DNA of 64,000 nucleotides from CAWGCE01 sp964480915. Its GTDB lineage: Bacteria > Planctomycetota > Planctomycetia > Pirellulales > Pirellulaceae. The stretch is taken from NCBI GenBank assembly GCA_964480915.1, contig CAYZRS010000014.1:36602-100601 (forward strand), read 5' to 3'. Shown here in pieces: positions 1 to 8,158 of the stretch. The position numbers and the translations under genes are program-made. The notes under the pieces are model-generated. The model had not been told where the DNA came from and ran no database searches. It saw nothing but the letters and a program-made list of their open reading frames with translations. Each line of letters opens with the position of its first letter. The first letter of the stretch is position 1.

Positions 1-1248
1 CAAGTCGTCGTCAGCGGTACAAATTTTCTTACACTGGCAATCGTCGCTCGGCTTTGTACGCAATCGGACGTCGGTATTTTTCACCTGGCCTGGACAATCA
101 TTGGTTTTCTTCGCACCGCCCAAGAAAGAATGATTGCCGCGCCCTATCTGGCCTTCGTGCACCAACCTGGGCAGCACCCATCGCAGCTGTTGGGTAGCAG
201 CCTGCTTCATCAGGGTGTTTTCGCCACGATTTGCGGTGGTTTCATGCTGGCGCTGGCGGCTTGGTTCGAATGGTCGGAGCGCGTGCCTGGAATGGAGACG
301 GTCCTGTTGGCGCTGGTTCTGTCGTTGCCATTCATCTTGCTGCGCGATCAGATTCGCGCTATCTGTGCCGCTCACTTTGACTATCACATCGCACTGGTTG
401 TCGACATTTTCGTGTGTCTCTTTCAGCTAGGAGGCATCGTCGCGTTGGCCTACTGCGGGAACCTGACCGTGCCCCTGGTGGCTCTCGTCTTGGGTCTGGC
501 CTGCTTGATTCCCGGGCTAGTCTGGGTTGTCTCCCATCGTGATCGCTTCGAAATCGTCCTCTCGCAATGTCGGCGTGATTGGCAGCAGAATTGGGGTTAT
601 GCCAAATGGTTGGTGATCGCCAGGACCGTGGGGATTGGCGGTTACTTTGCGATCCCGTGGATCGTGGTCACTCTCTTAGACGAGGCTCGCGCGGGCGTTT
701 TCGCGACGGCGAGCGGACTGGTTGGCTTGTCGTTGATGTTTGTGATGGGGGCCAATAACTTCTTCCAACCTAGGACGATTCGCGCCTATCATGAACAAGG
801 GCTACCGCGCATGGTGCGGACGATTCTGGAATCGGTATTCTGTATCGGCGCGGTGCTGCTGGCCGTCGTCGGGGTCTTTGCACTCTGCGGAGGTCCATTG
901 TTGGGCCTGATTTTCGGGCCCACGTACGCCTCGTACGGAACGCTGGTGACGCTTTTGAGTATCAGCATCTTTGCCGTTTCGCTGTCGATCACATGTGGGA
1001 ATGGGTTCGCCGCGCTGACGAAACCGAAGGCCTACTTGTGGGGCGAACTGGCCTATTGCTTGGTCGCCGTGACGACGGCGATTCTGCTGATCCCCGTATG
1101 GGGAATTAACGGAGCCGCCTGTGGTTTGGTGGCAGGTGGGATCGCGACTTCTACCGTGACGTTCGTGACACTCCTGATGCTGCTGAAGAAAGAAGCCATC
1201 ATCGCGGCCCCGCACGACACGTCGTGCGAGCGGGAGGTCACCTCATGA
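1..1248 (+). CDS. Polysaccharide flippase (Wzx/MATE-like), 5' end cut by window
   Basis: The reading frame is open from base 1, so the first in-window ATG (130) is internal; 415 residues are visible and the true start lies to the left. The protein is almost wholly hydrophobic, with about ten or more membrane segments and short polar loops, as in polysaccharide flippases of the MOP superfamily that move lipid-linked repeat units across the inner membrane. Its stop overlaps the next start in an ATGA (1245-1248), so it heads or continues an operon with an O-antigen ligase/polymerase, a GT4 glycosyltransferase, an epimerase and a WecG-type enzyme. That context supports the flippase role more strongly than any single motif. 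Substrate unknown. Confidence 0.75.
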   Translation, partial: QVVVSGTNFLTLAIVARLCTQSDVGIFHLAWTIIGFLRTAQERMIAAPYLAFVHQPGQHPSQLLGSSLLHQGVFATICGGFMLALAAWFEWSERVPGMETVLLALVLSLPFILLRDQIRAICAAHFDYHIALVVDIFVCLFQLGGIVALAYCGNLTVPLVALVLGLACLIPGLVWVVSHRDRFEIVLSQCRRDWQQNWGYAKWLVIARTVGIGGYFAIPWIVVTLLDEARAGVFATASGLVGLSLMFVMGANNFFQPRTIRAYHEQGLPRMVRTILESVFCIGAVLLAVVGVFALCGGPLLGLIFGPTYASYGTLVTLLSISIFAVSLSITCGNGFAALTKPKAYLWGELAYCLVAVTTAILLIPVWGINGAACGLVAGGIATSTVTFVTLLMLLKKEAIIAAPHDTSCEREVTS

Positions 1249-2639
1249 TCGAACCGCACGTCGAAGAAAGCGGAACCGAGGAACGCAGTTGGGCACAATT
1301 TAGCCTGGTCATGCTCATGGCCATGGTGTTGACAGCTGCCGTCTACGCCACCGAGCACAGTTGGGACGCGAGCGAGTATATCTCGTTCATGACTTACAAC
1401 TTCAATGGCGCTGAAAACCTCACCGCCGATCGGCTATCCGAAGCCAACGCCGGTTCGATGTTGGCGAGGATGCTGCTGTTCGGGTGTGCTCTCCTGGGGT
1501 TTCTGATTCCAGGACGATTCAAGTTGCAGTGGCGCAGCCCTGTCCTGTGGATTTGGTGCGCGTTCATCCTGTGGATGTTGGCAACATGCCTTTGGTCGAT
1601 CAATCCGTCGCAAACTTTGTACAAACTGGGTGTGCTGGGAATTTTTAGTCTGACGGCGATGATGCTGCCAAAACACTTTGGCTCGGACGATTGGGTGACC
1701 GTTCTCATCGCCACCTGTTTCAGTCTGATCATGTTGGGGTTCGTCGCCGAAATTTCACTCAATACGTTTGCTCCTTTCGCTGCCGCGTATCGATTTTCTG
1801 GGACGGTGCATCCCAACACGCAGGCGATTTACTCGACCGTTATCTGCTTAGCCGGTTCGCTCTATTTTGGGCGCGGGCCGAAACAGACGATGTGGGCAGT
1901 CTGTCTGATCGGTTTCGGAGTGTTCATCCTGTTGTTAACCAAATCGCGCACCTCGTTGGCTGGAATGGTGCTCGGTTTCGCAGCGGTCCAGGCGTTGCGT
2001 GCTCGCGGCGCCAAACGGGTTTTCCTGGTCGCCGGTGCGATCGGAGGACTGGCAGTCGCGTTGGTTGCGTTCACTTTGGTGGGAGCCCGAGCGCGCGGCA
2101 GTGTGGGAGAGGTTGCTTCGATGGGGCGGATGGAGCACACGTCAACGCTTAGCGGTCGGCTGCCGCTGTGGGAACATCTCTTGGTCGATGTCGGAAAGAA
2201 TCCTGTCTTTGGCTATGGGTATCTGGCCTATTGGGACGCGGAAAGGATTGAAGAGTTGGGAGACATCTTTAGCTGGGAGATTCCCCACGGTCACAATTCC
2301 TATATCGACGTCATGCTGGATGGTGGAGTGATCGCTTTAGCGCTTTACTTGGCCTGGATGTTGGCAGCGGCGTTGCGTGGGTTTCGAGTCTACGAGCAAA
2401 GCCAGAATGTTGGTGCGGCGCTTCTTTTTGGGGTCGTCGTTGTCGCGTTCGTCAACGGATTTGGTGAATCGCTGTTCAAAATGCCAAATTTCCACCTGTT
2501 TATTCTCTGCAGTCTGATCGCCAATACCGTTTGGGGAGGGCCTGCCGGCCTGTCGGTCGCATCCGACGAAGCGGGTGAGGACGAAGATTGGATGCGGCCC
2601 AATGTGGTGCGGCGATCGAAAGTGAAGGTGTTGCAATGA
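1245..2639 (+). CDS. O-antigen ligase / polymerase family (Wzy_C) membrane protein
   Basis: This is a 464-residue multi-pass membrane protein. The ATG at 1245 is chosen over a GTG at 1224 because it follows GGGAGGT (1231-1237) and makes an ATGA overlap with the flippase stop. Two family hallmarks are visible: a Lys-Ser-Arg stretch in a hydrophobic helix (ILLLTKSRTSLAG, near residue 230) and a periplasmic loop with PHGHNSYIDV near residue 346, as in Wzy_C/WaaL proteins. The family polymerises or ligates undecaprenyl-linked glycans on the periplasmic side. Between a flippase and a glycosyltransferase it most likely acts as the polymerase of this surface polysaccharide. Ligase versus polymerase cannot be decided from sequence alone. 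Confidence 0.82.
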   Translation: MIEPHVEESGTEERSWAQFSLVMLMAMVLTAAVYATEHSWDASEYISFMTYNFNGAENLTADRLSEANAGSMLARMLLFGCALLGFLIPGRFKLQWRSPVLWIWCAFILWMLATCLWSINPSQTLYKLGVLGIFSLTAMMLPKHFGSDDWVTVLIATCFSLIMLGFVAEISLNTFAPFAAAYRFSGTVHPNTQAIYSTVICLAGSLYFGRGPKQTMWAVCLIGFGVFILLLTKSRTSLAGMVLGFAAVQALRARGAKRVFLVAGAIGGLAVALVAFTLVGARARGSVGEVASMGRMEHTSTLSGRLPLWEHLLVDVGKNPVFGYGYLAYWDAERIEELGDIFSWEIPHGHNSYIDVMLDGGVIALALYLAWMLAAALRGFRVYEQSQNVGAALLFGVVVVAFVNGFGESLFKMPNFHLFILCSLIANTVWGGPAGLSVASDEAGEDEDWMRPNVVRRSKVKVLQ

Positions 2640-3853
2640 GCTCACCTGAGAAAACGAAGACCGCTCGGGTATTGGTCGTGGGGCAAACGCCACCGCCTTA
2701 CCACGGTCAGGGCATCATGTTAGAGCGGCTTGTGAAGGCCAAGATGAACTCGGTAACCAAACACCATGTCCGCATGGCGTTTTCGAGTGACATGGATCAA
2801 GTCGGCCGGTTTCGAGTCGGCAAGCTGTTGCATTTGATGTCGGTGGTGGCGCAGATTGTTTACCATCGCTTCGCGCAGCGACTCGAAATTCTTTACTATC
2901 CGCCGGCCGGACCGAATCGTATTCCGATGTGGCGTGATTTCGTGATCTTGGTTTGCACGCGTTGGTTATTCAAAAAGACGGTCTTTCATTTACAGGCAAG
3001 TGGAATTTCCGAGCTTTACGGTCGGATTGGTTGGCTCGAACGGTGGTTCTTCCGTCGTGCTTATTTTCGGCCTGATCTGGTCATTCGACTCTCCGAATTT
3101 GCGCTCGAAGATGGAAAGGCCTTGGAGGCGGTCGAAGAACTCATCATTCCCAATTGTGCTGATGATGAATTGGAAAAATTTGGTTCAGTGATGCAGGCGC
3201 GAGCTGCTCGCGATGCGACCGAACCGGTTCGGTTGCTCTACTTGGGGACCGTTTGTCGCTCGAAGGGAATCTTTGTGTTGCTTGATGCGTGTCGTCAGTT
3301 GGTCGTCGATCGCGTCAATTTCCATTTGGATGTCGTGGGAAGCTTCCAGCCGGCCAGTTTGGCAGCCGAAATTCACGCCGCCATCGCTGAGGGAAGCTTG
3401 CAGGATCATGTCACGTTGTGCGGTCAACTGACCGGTAGTGAGAAGTTTGCAAGATTTGCCGGCGCCGACCTCTTCTGTTTTCCGTCGCATTACGAATCGG
3501 AAGCGTTCCCTTGTGTCTTGGTGGAGGCGATGTCGTTCGAGCTGCCAACCGTTTCGACTCGTTGGCGCGGGATTCCTTCGATCGTTGAGGATGGCGAAAC
3601 AGGCATCTTGGTGTCACCTCAAAACAGCTCCGAGCTGGCCGTGGCGCTGCAGCGGTTGTGCGGTGATCCGATGCTGAGGCAGCGCCTAGGGACGGCGGGC
3701 CGTGTGAAATTTGAGCGTGAATTCACGACCGAGCGGCACGTCGAGTTGATGGAATCTGCCCTGAGTTCGGTGGCCGAACCGGGGCCAAAACTAACCCCGA
3801 TGGCGACTCGATCTGCCGCAGCCAAGGGTCAGGAAATGATGAGTGGATCGTAA
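2636..3853 (+). CDS. Glycosyltransferase family 4 (GT-B fold)
   Basis: The protein has 405 residues from the ATG at 2636, which overlaps the previous stop as ATGA and follows GAAGGTG; an upstream GTG/ATG reading from 2588 has no such support. The N-terminal half starts with a beta strand and a Pro-Pro-Pro-Tyr-His-Gly-Gln-Gly loop. The C-terminal half has the GT4 layout: LLYLGTVCRSKG at its start and an E-x7-E nucleotide-sugar site (ESEAFPCVLVEAM, near residue 290), followed by the usual GIPSIVEDGETGILV stretch. It should transfer a sugar from an NDP-sugar donor onto the lipid-linked repeat unit at the cytoplasmic membrane face. Donor and acceptor are unknown. Confidence 0.87.
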   Translation: MSSPEKTKTARVLVVGQTPPPYHGQGIMLERLVKAKMNSVTKHHVRMAFSSDMDQVGRFRVGKLLHLMSVVAQIVYHRFAQRLEILYYPPAGPNRIPMWRDFVILVCTRWLFKKTVFHLQASGISELYGRIGWLERWFFRRAYFRPDLVIRLSEFALEDGKALEAVEELIIPNCADDELEKFGSVMQARAARDATEPVRLLYLGTVCRSKGIFVLLDACRQLVVDRVNFHLDVVGSFQPASLAAEIHAAIAEGSLQDHVTLCGQLTGSEKFARFAGADLFCFPSHYESEAFPCVLVEAMSFELPTVSTRWRGIPSIVEDGETGILVSPQNSSELAVALQRLCGDPMLRQRLGTAGRVKFEREFTTERHVELMESALSSVAEPGPKLTPMATRSAAAKGQEMMSGS

Positions 3854-4005
3854 ACCGAGCCATTTGCTCCCCAGTGGAGTCAAGAGTTGTTAAGAATTAA
3901 CTGTTACAAACAATAACAAAGTGGAATTTGTGAATTCCGAATTGGTCCGGAGTAGACTGGGTGTCGGCTCTGGAGTGATTCCATATTCGAGATCGGTGAG
4001 AAAAA

Positions 4006-5094
4006 GTGTCAAAATCGGGCGTTGCCATTATTACGGGCTCTGCGGGACTGATTGGTTCGGAAGCAGTCGGCCATTTTGTTGAAAAAGGATATGACGTTGT
4101 CGGTATCGACAACGACATGCGACGTGAATTCTTCGGCGACGAAGCGTCGACGAGTTGGAGTCGGGATCGTTTGATCGAAAAATTCGGTCCTCGGTATACG
4201 CACTACGATATTGACATTCGTGATGAAGCGGCGATCAACCGGTTGTTCACGCGCTACGGAAAGAACCTGTCGTTGATTCTTCACACGGCAGCTCAGCCTT
4301 CGCACGACTGGGCGGCCCGCGATCCTCACATGGATTTTTCGGTGAATGCGACCGGAACACTCAACCTGCTGCAGGCGACTCGATTGCAGGCACCGGACGC
4401 TGTTTTCATTTTCACCTCAACGAACAAAGTGTATGGCGATCGGCCGAATACGTTGCCACTTACCGAATTGGAAACTCGTTGGGAAATTGACGCCCAACAC
4501 GAATTTAGCGACGGCATTTCGGAAGAGATGTCCATTGATCAGTGCATGCACAGTCTGTTTGGCGCATCGAAAGTCGCTGCTGATGTTCTGGTTCAAGAAT
4601 ATGGACGTTACTTTGACATGAGGACGGCTTGCTTCCGCGGTGGCTGCTTGACCGGCCCTGGCCATTCCGGGACGCAATTGCACGGGTTCCTTTCCTACCT
4701 CATGAAATGTGCCATGACCGGTTCGAACTACACCGTCTTCGGCTACCAGGGCAAGCAAGTTCGCGACAACATCCACAGCAACGACCTGGTGAGGGCGTTC
4801 GACGAGTTCGCGATGAATCCACGAGTGGCAGCGGTTTACAATATTGGTGGAGGGCGGCAGAGCAACTGTTCGATGGTGGAAGCGATTCAATTGTGCGAGC
4901 AGATCTCTGGCCAAGAAATGAAGTGGGAATATTCGGACGAGAACCGAGCTGGTGACCACATTTGGTGGATTAGTGACACGAGCCGTTTCGAAAAAGACTA
5001 CCCGAACTGGTCACTCGAATTTGACGTCCCTCAAATTCTGCATCAAATTCACGATCAAAATGCCGAACGTTGGGAGAAGGCTGCGGCGCTATGA
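4006..5094 (+). CDS. NAD-dependent nucleotide-sugar epimerase/dehydratase (extended SDR)
   Basis: This 362-residue extended short-chain dehydrogenase starts at GTG 4006. The Rossmann loop GSAGLIG (Gly11, Gly14, Gly17) is intact and FTSTNKVYGD lies at 136-145. At the position of the catalytic Tyr-x-x-x-Lys there is FGASK (185-189), so the tyrosine is phenylalanine while the lysine is kept. Overall it resembles the CDP-paratose/tyvelose 2-epimerase branch. It probably supplies a modified sugar to the neighbouring glycosyltransferases. The 152-base spacer before it holds an AT-rich stretch (3887-3916) that may carry a promoter, though I cannot define one. The ATGA overlap with the next gene implies translational coupling. 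Product sugar unknown. Confidence 0.8.
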   Translation: MSKSGVAIITGSAGLIGSEAVGHFVEKGYDVVGIDNDMRREFFGDEASTSWSRDRLIEKFGPRYTHYDIDIRDEAAINRLFTRYGKNLSLILHTAAQPSHDWAARDPHMDFSVNATGTLNLLQATRLQAPDAVFIFTSTNKVYGDRPNTLPLTELETRWEIDAQHEFSDGISEEMSIDQCMHSLFGASKVAADVLVQEYGRYFDMRTACFRGGCLTGPGHSGTQLHGFLSYLMKCAMTGSNYTVFGYQGKQVRDNIHSNDLVRAFDEFAMNPRVAAVYNIGGGRQSNCSMVEAIQLCEQISGQEMKWEYSDENRAGDHIWWISDTSRFEKDYPNWSLEFDVPQILHQIHDQNAERWEKAAAL

Positions 5095-5897
5095 TCCATC
5101 GCGGCAAACATAACCTTTTGGGGATCCTTGTCGACGCCATCGATTACGAAGCGGCGGTAAACAAGATCATCAGCAGCGCGAAGGCGTCGCGGCCATTCTC
5201 GGTGACGGCATTGGCCGTGCACGGACTCATGGTCGGGGCGATGGATAAGTCGCACCGACATCGATTGAATCGTTTTGATTTGGTCTGCCCCGACGGTCAA
5301 CCAGTGCGGTGGGGAATCAATGCCTTGCATCGGACCGATTTGGCCGATCGCGTCTATGGCCCGACGCTGATGCTCAAGACTTGCCAAAAGGCCGAGCAAG
5401 AGGGGGTATCGGTTTTCTTGTTAGGAGGCGACGAGGCGCTGTTGAACCGGTTATCCGATGCGCTCCTAAAAAAATACCCGCAACTGAAAATCGCTGGCCG
5501 TCGGCCTTCGAAATTTCGCGAGCTCACGACATCGGAACGCTCCGAAATGATCACAGAGGTCCGCGAAAGTGGAGCTCAGATCTTATTCGTTGGGTTGGGA
5601 TGTCCACGACAAGAAATCTTTGTCTACGAATGTTGCGAAGATTTTCAGATGCCATGCTTAGCCGTGGGCGCCGCTTTCGCGTTTCACGCAGGAGTGATGG
5701 CTCAGGCGCCGGCCTACATCCAAAAATACGGGTTGGAATGGCTCTTCCGCTTGCTGCACGAGCCGCGCCGGTTGTGGCGGCGCTATCTATTTCTCAACCC
5801 GGCGTTTGTCGCGCTGTTTCTACTGCAGTGGACTAAGATCCGGTGCCTCGACGTTAACGATACGCAAGAACCAACAAGCGAGCACGCCTACGGCTAA
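5091..5897 (+). CDS. WecG/TagA/CpsF family glycosyltransferase (GT26)
   Basis: The protein has 268 residues. The ATG at 5091 overlaps the preceding stop (ATGA) and has GAGAAGG at 5074-5080; an in-frame ATG at 5070 would overlap the epimerase by 25 bases and is less likely. Family marks are the CPDGQPV stretch near residue 65 and the C-terminal GLGCPRQEIF block, both typical of GT26 enzymes that transfer N-acetylmannosamine(uronate) or related sugars onto undecaprenyl-diphosphate-linked GlcNAc. The basic, aromatic C-terminus (LLHEPRRLWRRYL) fits membrane association. As last gene of the operon it probably acts early in repeat-unit assembly. Confidence 0.87.
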   Translation: MIHRGKHNLLGILVDAIDYEAAVNKIISSAKASRPFSVTALAVHGLMVGAMDKSHRHRLNRFDLVCPDGQPVRWGINALHRTDLADRVYGPTLMLKTCQKAEQEGVSVFLLGGDEALLNRLSDALLKKYPQLKIAGRRPSKFRELTTSERSEMITEVRESGAQILFVGLGCPRQEIFVYECCEDFQMPCLAVGAAFAFHAGVMAQAPAYIQKYGLEWLFRLLHEPRRLWRRYLFLNPAFVALFLLQWTKIRCLDVNDTQEPTSEHAYG

Positions 5898-5925
5898 CAA
5901 ACCGTAGACGTGCGATTTTCCGATC

Positions 5926-6264
5926 CTAGCGTCCAATCGGTATGGTTGGAGCCGCGTTCTCGTCATGAACCGTCGCAATCGTAATGCAATTGTCAATGGC
6001 CGAGTTGGCGTCTTCGGCCGAGTCACAGAAGTCGAGTCGATCGAAGTAGTCCATACCGGCCGTCGAGGCCGAGTGTCCGCGGACTCCGTAAACCGTATAT
6101 CCTTGATGCAGGTCTTGCACGGCGCCAGCGACATCGGATAGTTCGGAGATCACCGCGTCGCGTACTGCCGACATGCCGGCGATCAGGCCAATGACCATGA
6201 TGGTCGCGATTAAAATGAGTTCGATCGAAACGATAAAACCAGCTTCGTCTTGCCATAGATTCAT
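5926..6264 (-). CDS. Pilin-like small membrane protein (Flp/TadE-like N-terminus)
   Basis: The protein has 112 residues. The chosen ATG (6262-6264) follows AAGGAA; the reading can extend to 6402 but that part looks non-coding. A short polar leader ending Asp-Glu-Ala-Gly is followed by one hydrophobic segment (FIVSIELILIATIMVIG, residues ~9-27), then a hydrophilic tail with two cysteines. This is like type IVb pilins and TadE-type pseudopilins, but the Glu is at +6 counted from the Gly rather than +5. It stands alone, convergent with the polysaccharide operon and 37 kb from the Tad locus. It may be a minor pilin or an unprocessed membrane protein. Confidence 0.6.
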   Translation of the reverse strand: MNLWQDEAGFIVSIELILIATIMVIGLIAGMSAVRDAVISELSDVAGAVQDLHQGYTVYGVRGHSASTAGMDYFDRLDFCDSAEDANSAIDNCITIATVHDENAAPTIPIGR

Positions 6265-6747
6265 AGTTGCAAATTCCTTTGATGGGTGGGCCCTATCGGT
6301 ACTTACCAATGACGGCTCAGCAGATGGCAGATGTTGTCGGTGAAACGTTTCGCCATCGATCGGCAATGACACCAAGTCGGGAGCAGTTTCAGGCGACAAC
6401 AAACAGGTGGGATTTTGGGGTGGGGATTCCTTCCATTAAGAGTTGCCGCTAGCCGCTCGGCTGCAAGGGCAAACGACGACGATCCTTCAGTTTTCTACGT
6501 CGCTGCGGAGTGAATTCCGGATTGAGTGTCAAGGTTTACGCAACTGCTTACCTTGCTACCTCTTTTGGGCGTGAAGCATGCGGTTTGAGGAAAACATACT
6601 GTAGTCGGCGGTGGTTGGTTCCGACGGGCGCGATGGGCGGTCTTCCACTGCGCAGCCGGTTGAGGATGATGAGCGTGTCACTTGTGCCCCCACTTTGAAA
6701 TGGGCGCACGTCGACCATCCGTTGCCGTATCATTGTTAGGATAGCGC
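6265..6747. other. Intergenic region, no gene recognised
   Basis: These 483 bases separate the divergent pilin-like gene and the cupin gene, so both promoters should lie here. Short frames exist on both strands but have no recognisable product or ribosome site. I saw no stable hairpin, repeat or known RNA motif. Confidence 0.5.
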
Positions 6748-7128
6748 ATGCCAAACTTTTTGATTGCCAAAGTGAACGAGTTGCCATCCGTGGCGTGCCC
6801 TTGCGGGACGGCGCGGCGAGCGTTCCTTGACGACGTGGATCGGGTTGCGTCGTTGCACATCGTGGACATCCAGGCCGATGCGAAGGCTCACTATCACAAG
6901 CGGATGACCGAGTTGTACTACGTGCTGGAGGGGACTGGCCATCTCGAGTTGGACGGCGAGCTGCATCCGGTCGAACCGGGCTCGGCGGTGCTCATTAAAC
7001 CCGGTTGTCGGCATCGGGCGGTTGGCGCCTTGAAAATTCTAAATGTCCCCGTGCCGGCTTTTGATCCGGCAGACGAATGGTTTGATGAACCGACAGAAGA
7101 AATGCGAACGCCGCATGAAGGATCGTAA
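6748..7128 (+). CDS. Cupin-domain protein
   Basis: This is a single-domain cupin of 126 residues, preceded by AGGA six bases before the ATG. Cupin motif 1 supplies His48, His50 and Glu55 (HYHKRMTE), and the second motif contributes His89 (KPGCRH), the usual set that holds one divalent metal in the beta-barrel. The length is normal for a one-domain cupin. It is monocistronic and convergent with prs. Single-domain cupins range from sugar isomerases to sensors, and nothing nearby points to a substrate, so the function is open. It is most likely cytoplasmic, since no signal peptide is seen. Confidence 0.8.
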   Translation: MPNFLIAKVNELPSVACPCGTARRAFLDDVDRVASLHIVDIQADAKAHYHKRMTELYYVLEGTGHLELDGELHPVEPGSAVLIKPGCRHRAVGALKILNVPVPAFDPADEWFDEPTEEMRTPHEGS

Positions 7129-7201
7129 CACGGCGGATGACGGGTTGCGGAATTCCGCAGCTCTCATCATCAACGGTTGATCGCCAACGAGGGGAAGCGG
7201 A

Positions 7202-8158
7202 TTACAGGCCCTCTTCGCGGAAGAGCTCGCTGATCGATTCGTCTTGATGGATGCGTTTGATGGCTTCGCCGAGGATTGGCGACACGCTGATGACTTCCAA
7301 TTTGTCGATATGCTGTTCCTTTGGCAGCGTGATGGAGTCGGTCACCACCACGCCATCGATCGGGGCCGATTCCAGTCGTTCGATCGCTGGTCCGCAGAAC
7401 ACGGCGTGGGTTGCCGCGACGTAAATTTTGTCTGCCCCCGATTCTTTGACCAATTCTGCCGCTCCACAGATCGAACCGGCCGTGCTGATCATGTCGTCGA
7501 ACATGATGGCGGTACGACCTTTGATGGGGCCACCGATTAAATTCTCTTGGCTGGTTTGATCGGCGCTGCTGCGTCGCTTATCAACGATCGCCAGATCGCC
7601 ACCGATGCGTTTGGCATGTCCGACGGCTCGCTTGATGCTGCCTTCGTCAGGGCTGACGATGACCAGGTCTTCTGGTTTAAAGCCCTTACTGCGGAAGTAG
7701 CGGTTGAGGACTGGGGCGGCGTAAATGTGATCGACCGGGACGTCGAAGAATCCTTGGATTTGGGCCGCATGGAGGTCCATGGTCAGCGCACGATCGGCGC
7801 CGGCCCGCGTAATCAGATTGGCAACCAACTTGGCCGTAATGGGGACTCGTCCTTCGTCTTTACGGTCTTGCCGTGCGTAGCCGTAGTACGGCAAGACGGC
7901 TGTGATGCGAGCCGCACTCGCGCGACGACAGCTGTCGATCATGATCAACAGCTCCATCAGGTTCTTATTGACGGGCGGGCAGGTCGATTGGATGAGGTAC
8001 ACGTCGCGGCCACGGACGTCCTCTTCAATCTTGCATTGGATCTCGCCGTCGGGAAAATCGGCAAGCGAAATTCGTCCCAGTCGTAGATTGAGGAAGTCGC
8101 AGATTTTGTCGGCGAGCGGAATGTTGGCTCGCCCGCTGAATATTTTTAGCTCTTGCAT
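7202..8158 (-). CDS. prs: Ribose-phosphate pyrophosphokinase (PRPP synthetase)
   Basis: This makes PRPP from ribose-5-phosphate and ATP for purine, pyrimidine, His, Trp and NAD synthesis. The chosen ATG (8156-8158) gives MQELKIFSG and 318 residues, the usual length, with GAGGAAA upstream; a longer reading to 8239 is not needed. Visible motifs are the Arg-rich ATP loop (YGYARQDRK), the metal/ATP stretch DLHAAQIQGFF, the SPDEGS block and the PRPP-binding loop IMFDDMISTAGS (near residue 220). Its start lies 13 bases inside the end of the upstream uridylyltransferase gene, so the two are translationally coupled, as in the glmU(gcaD)-prs order of Bacillus. Confidence 0.96.
   Translation of the reverse strand: MQELKIFSGRANIPLADKICDFLNLRLGRISLADFPDGEIQCKIEEDVRGRDVYLIQSTCPPVNKNLMELLIMIDSCRRASAARITAVLPYYGYARQDRKDEGRVPITAKLVANLITRAGADRALTMDLHAAQIQGFFDVPVDHIYAAPVLNRYFRSKGFKPEDLVIVSPDEGSIKRAVGHAKRIGGDLAIVDKRRSSADQTSQENLIGGPIKGRTAIMFDDMISTAGSICGAAELVKESGADKIYVAATHAVFCGPAIERLESAPIDGVVVTDSITLPKEQHIDKLEVISVSPILGEAIKRIHQDESISELFREEGL

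Noticed and set aside
7146..7159. 14-bp palindrome TGCGGAATTCCGCA between cupin and prs
   Set aside because: Short palindrome in a convergent gap, no loop for a terminator and no repeat partner; probably chance or a weak site.
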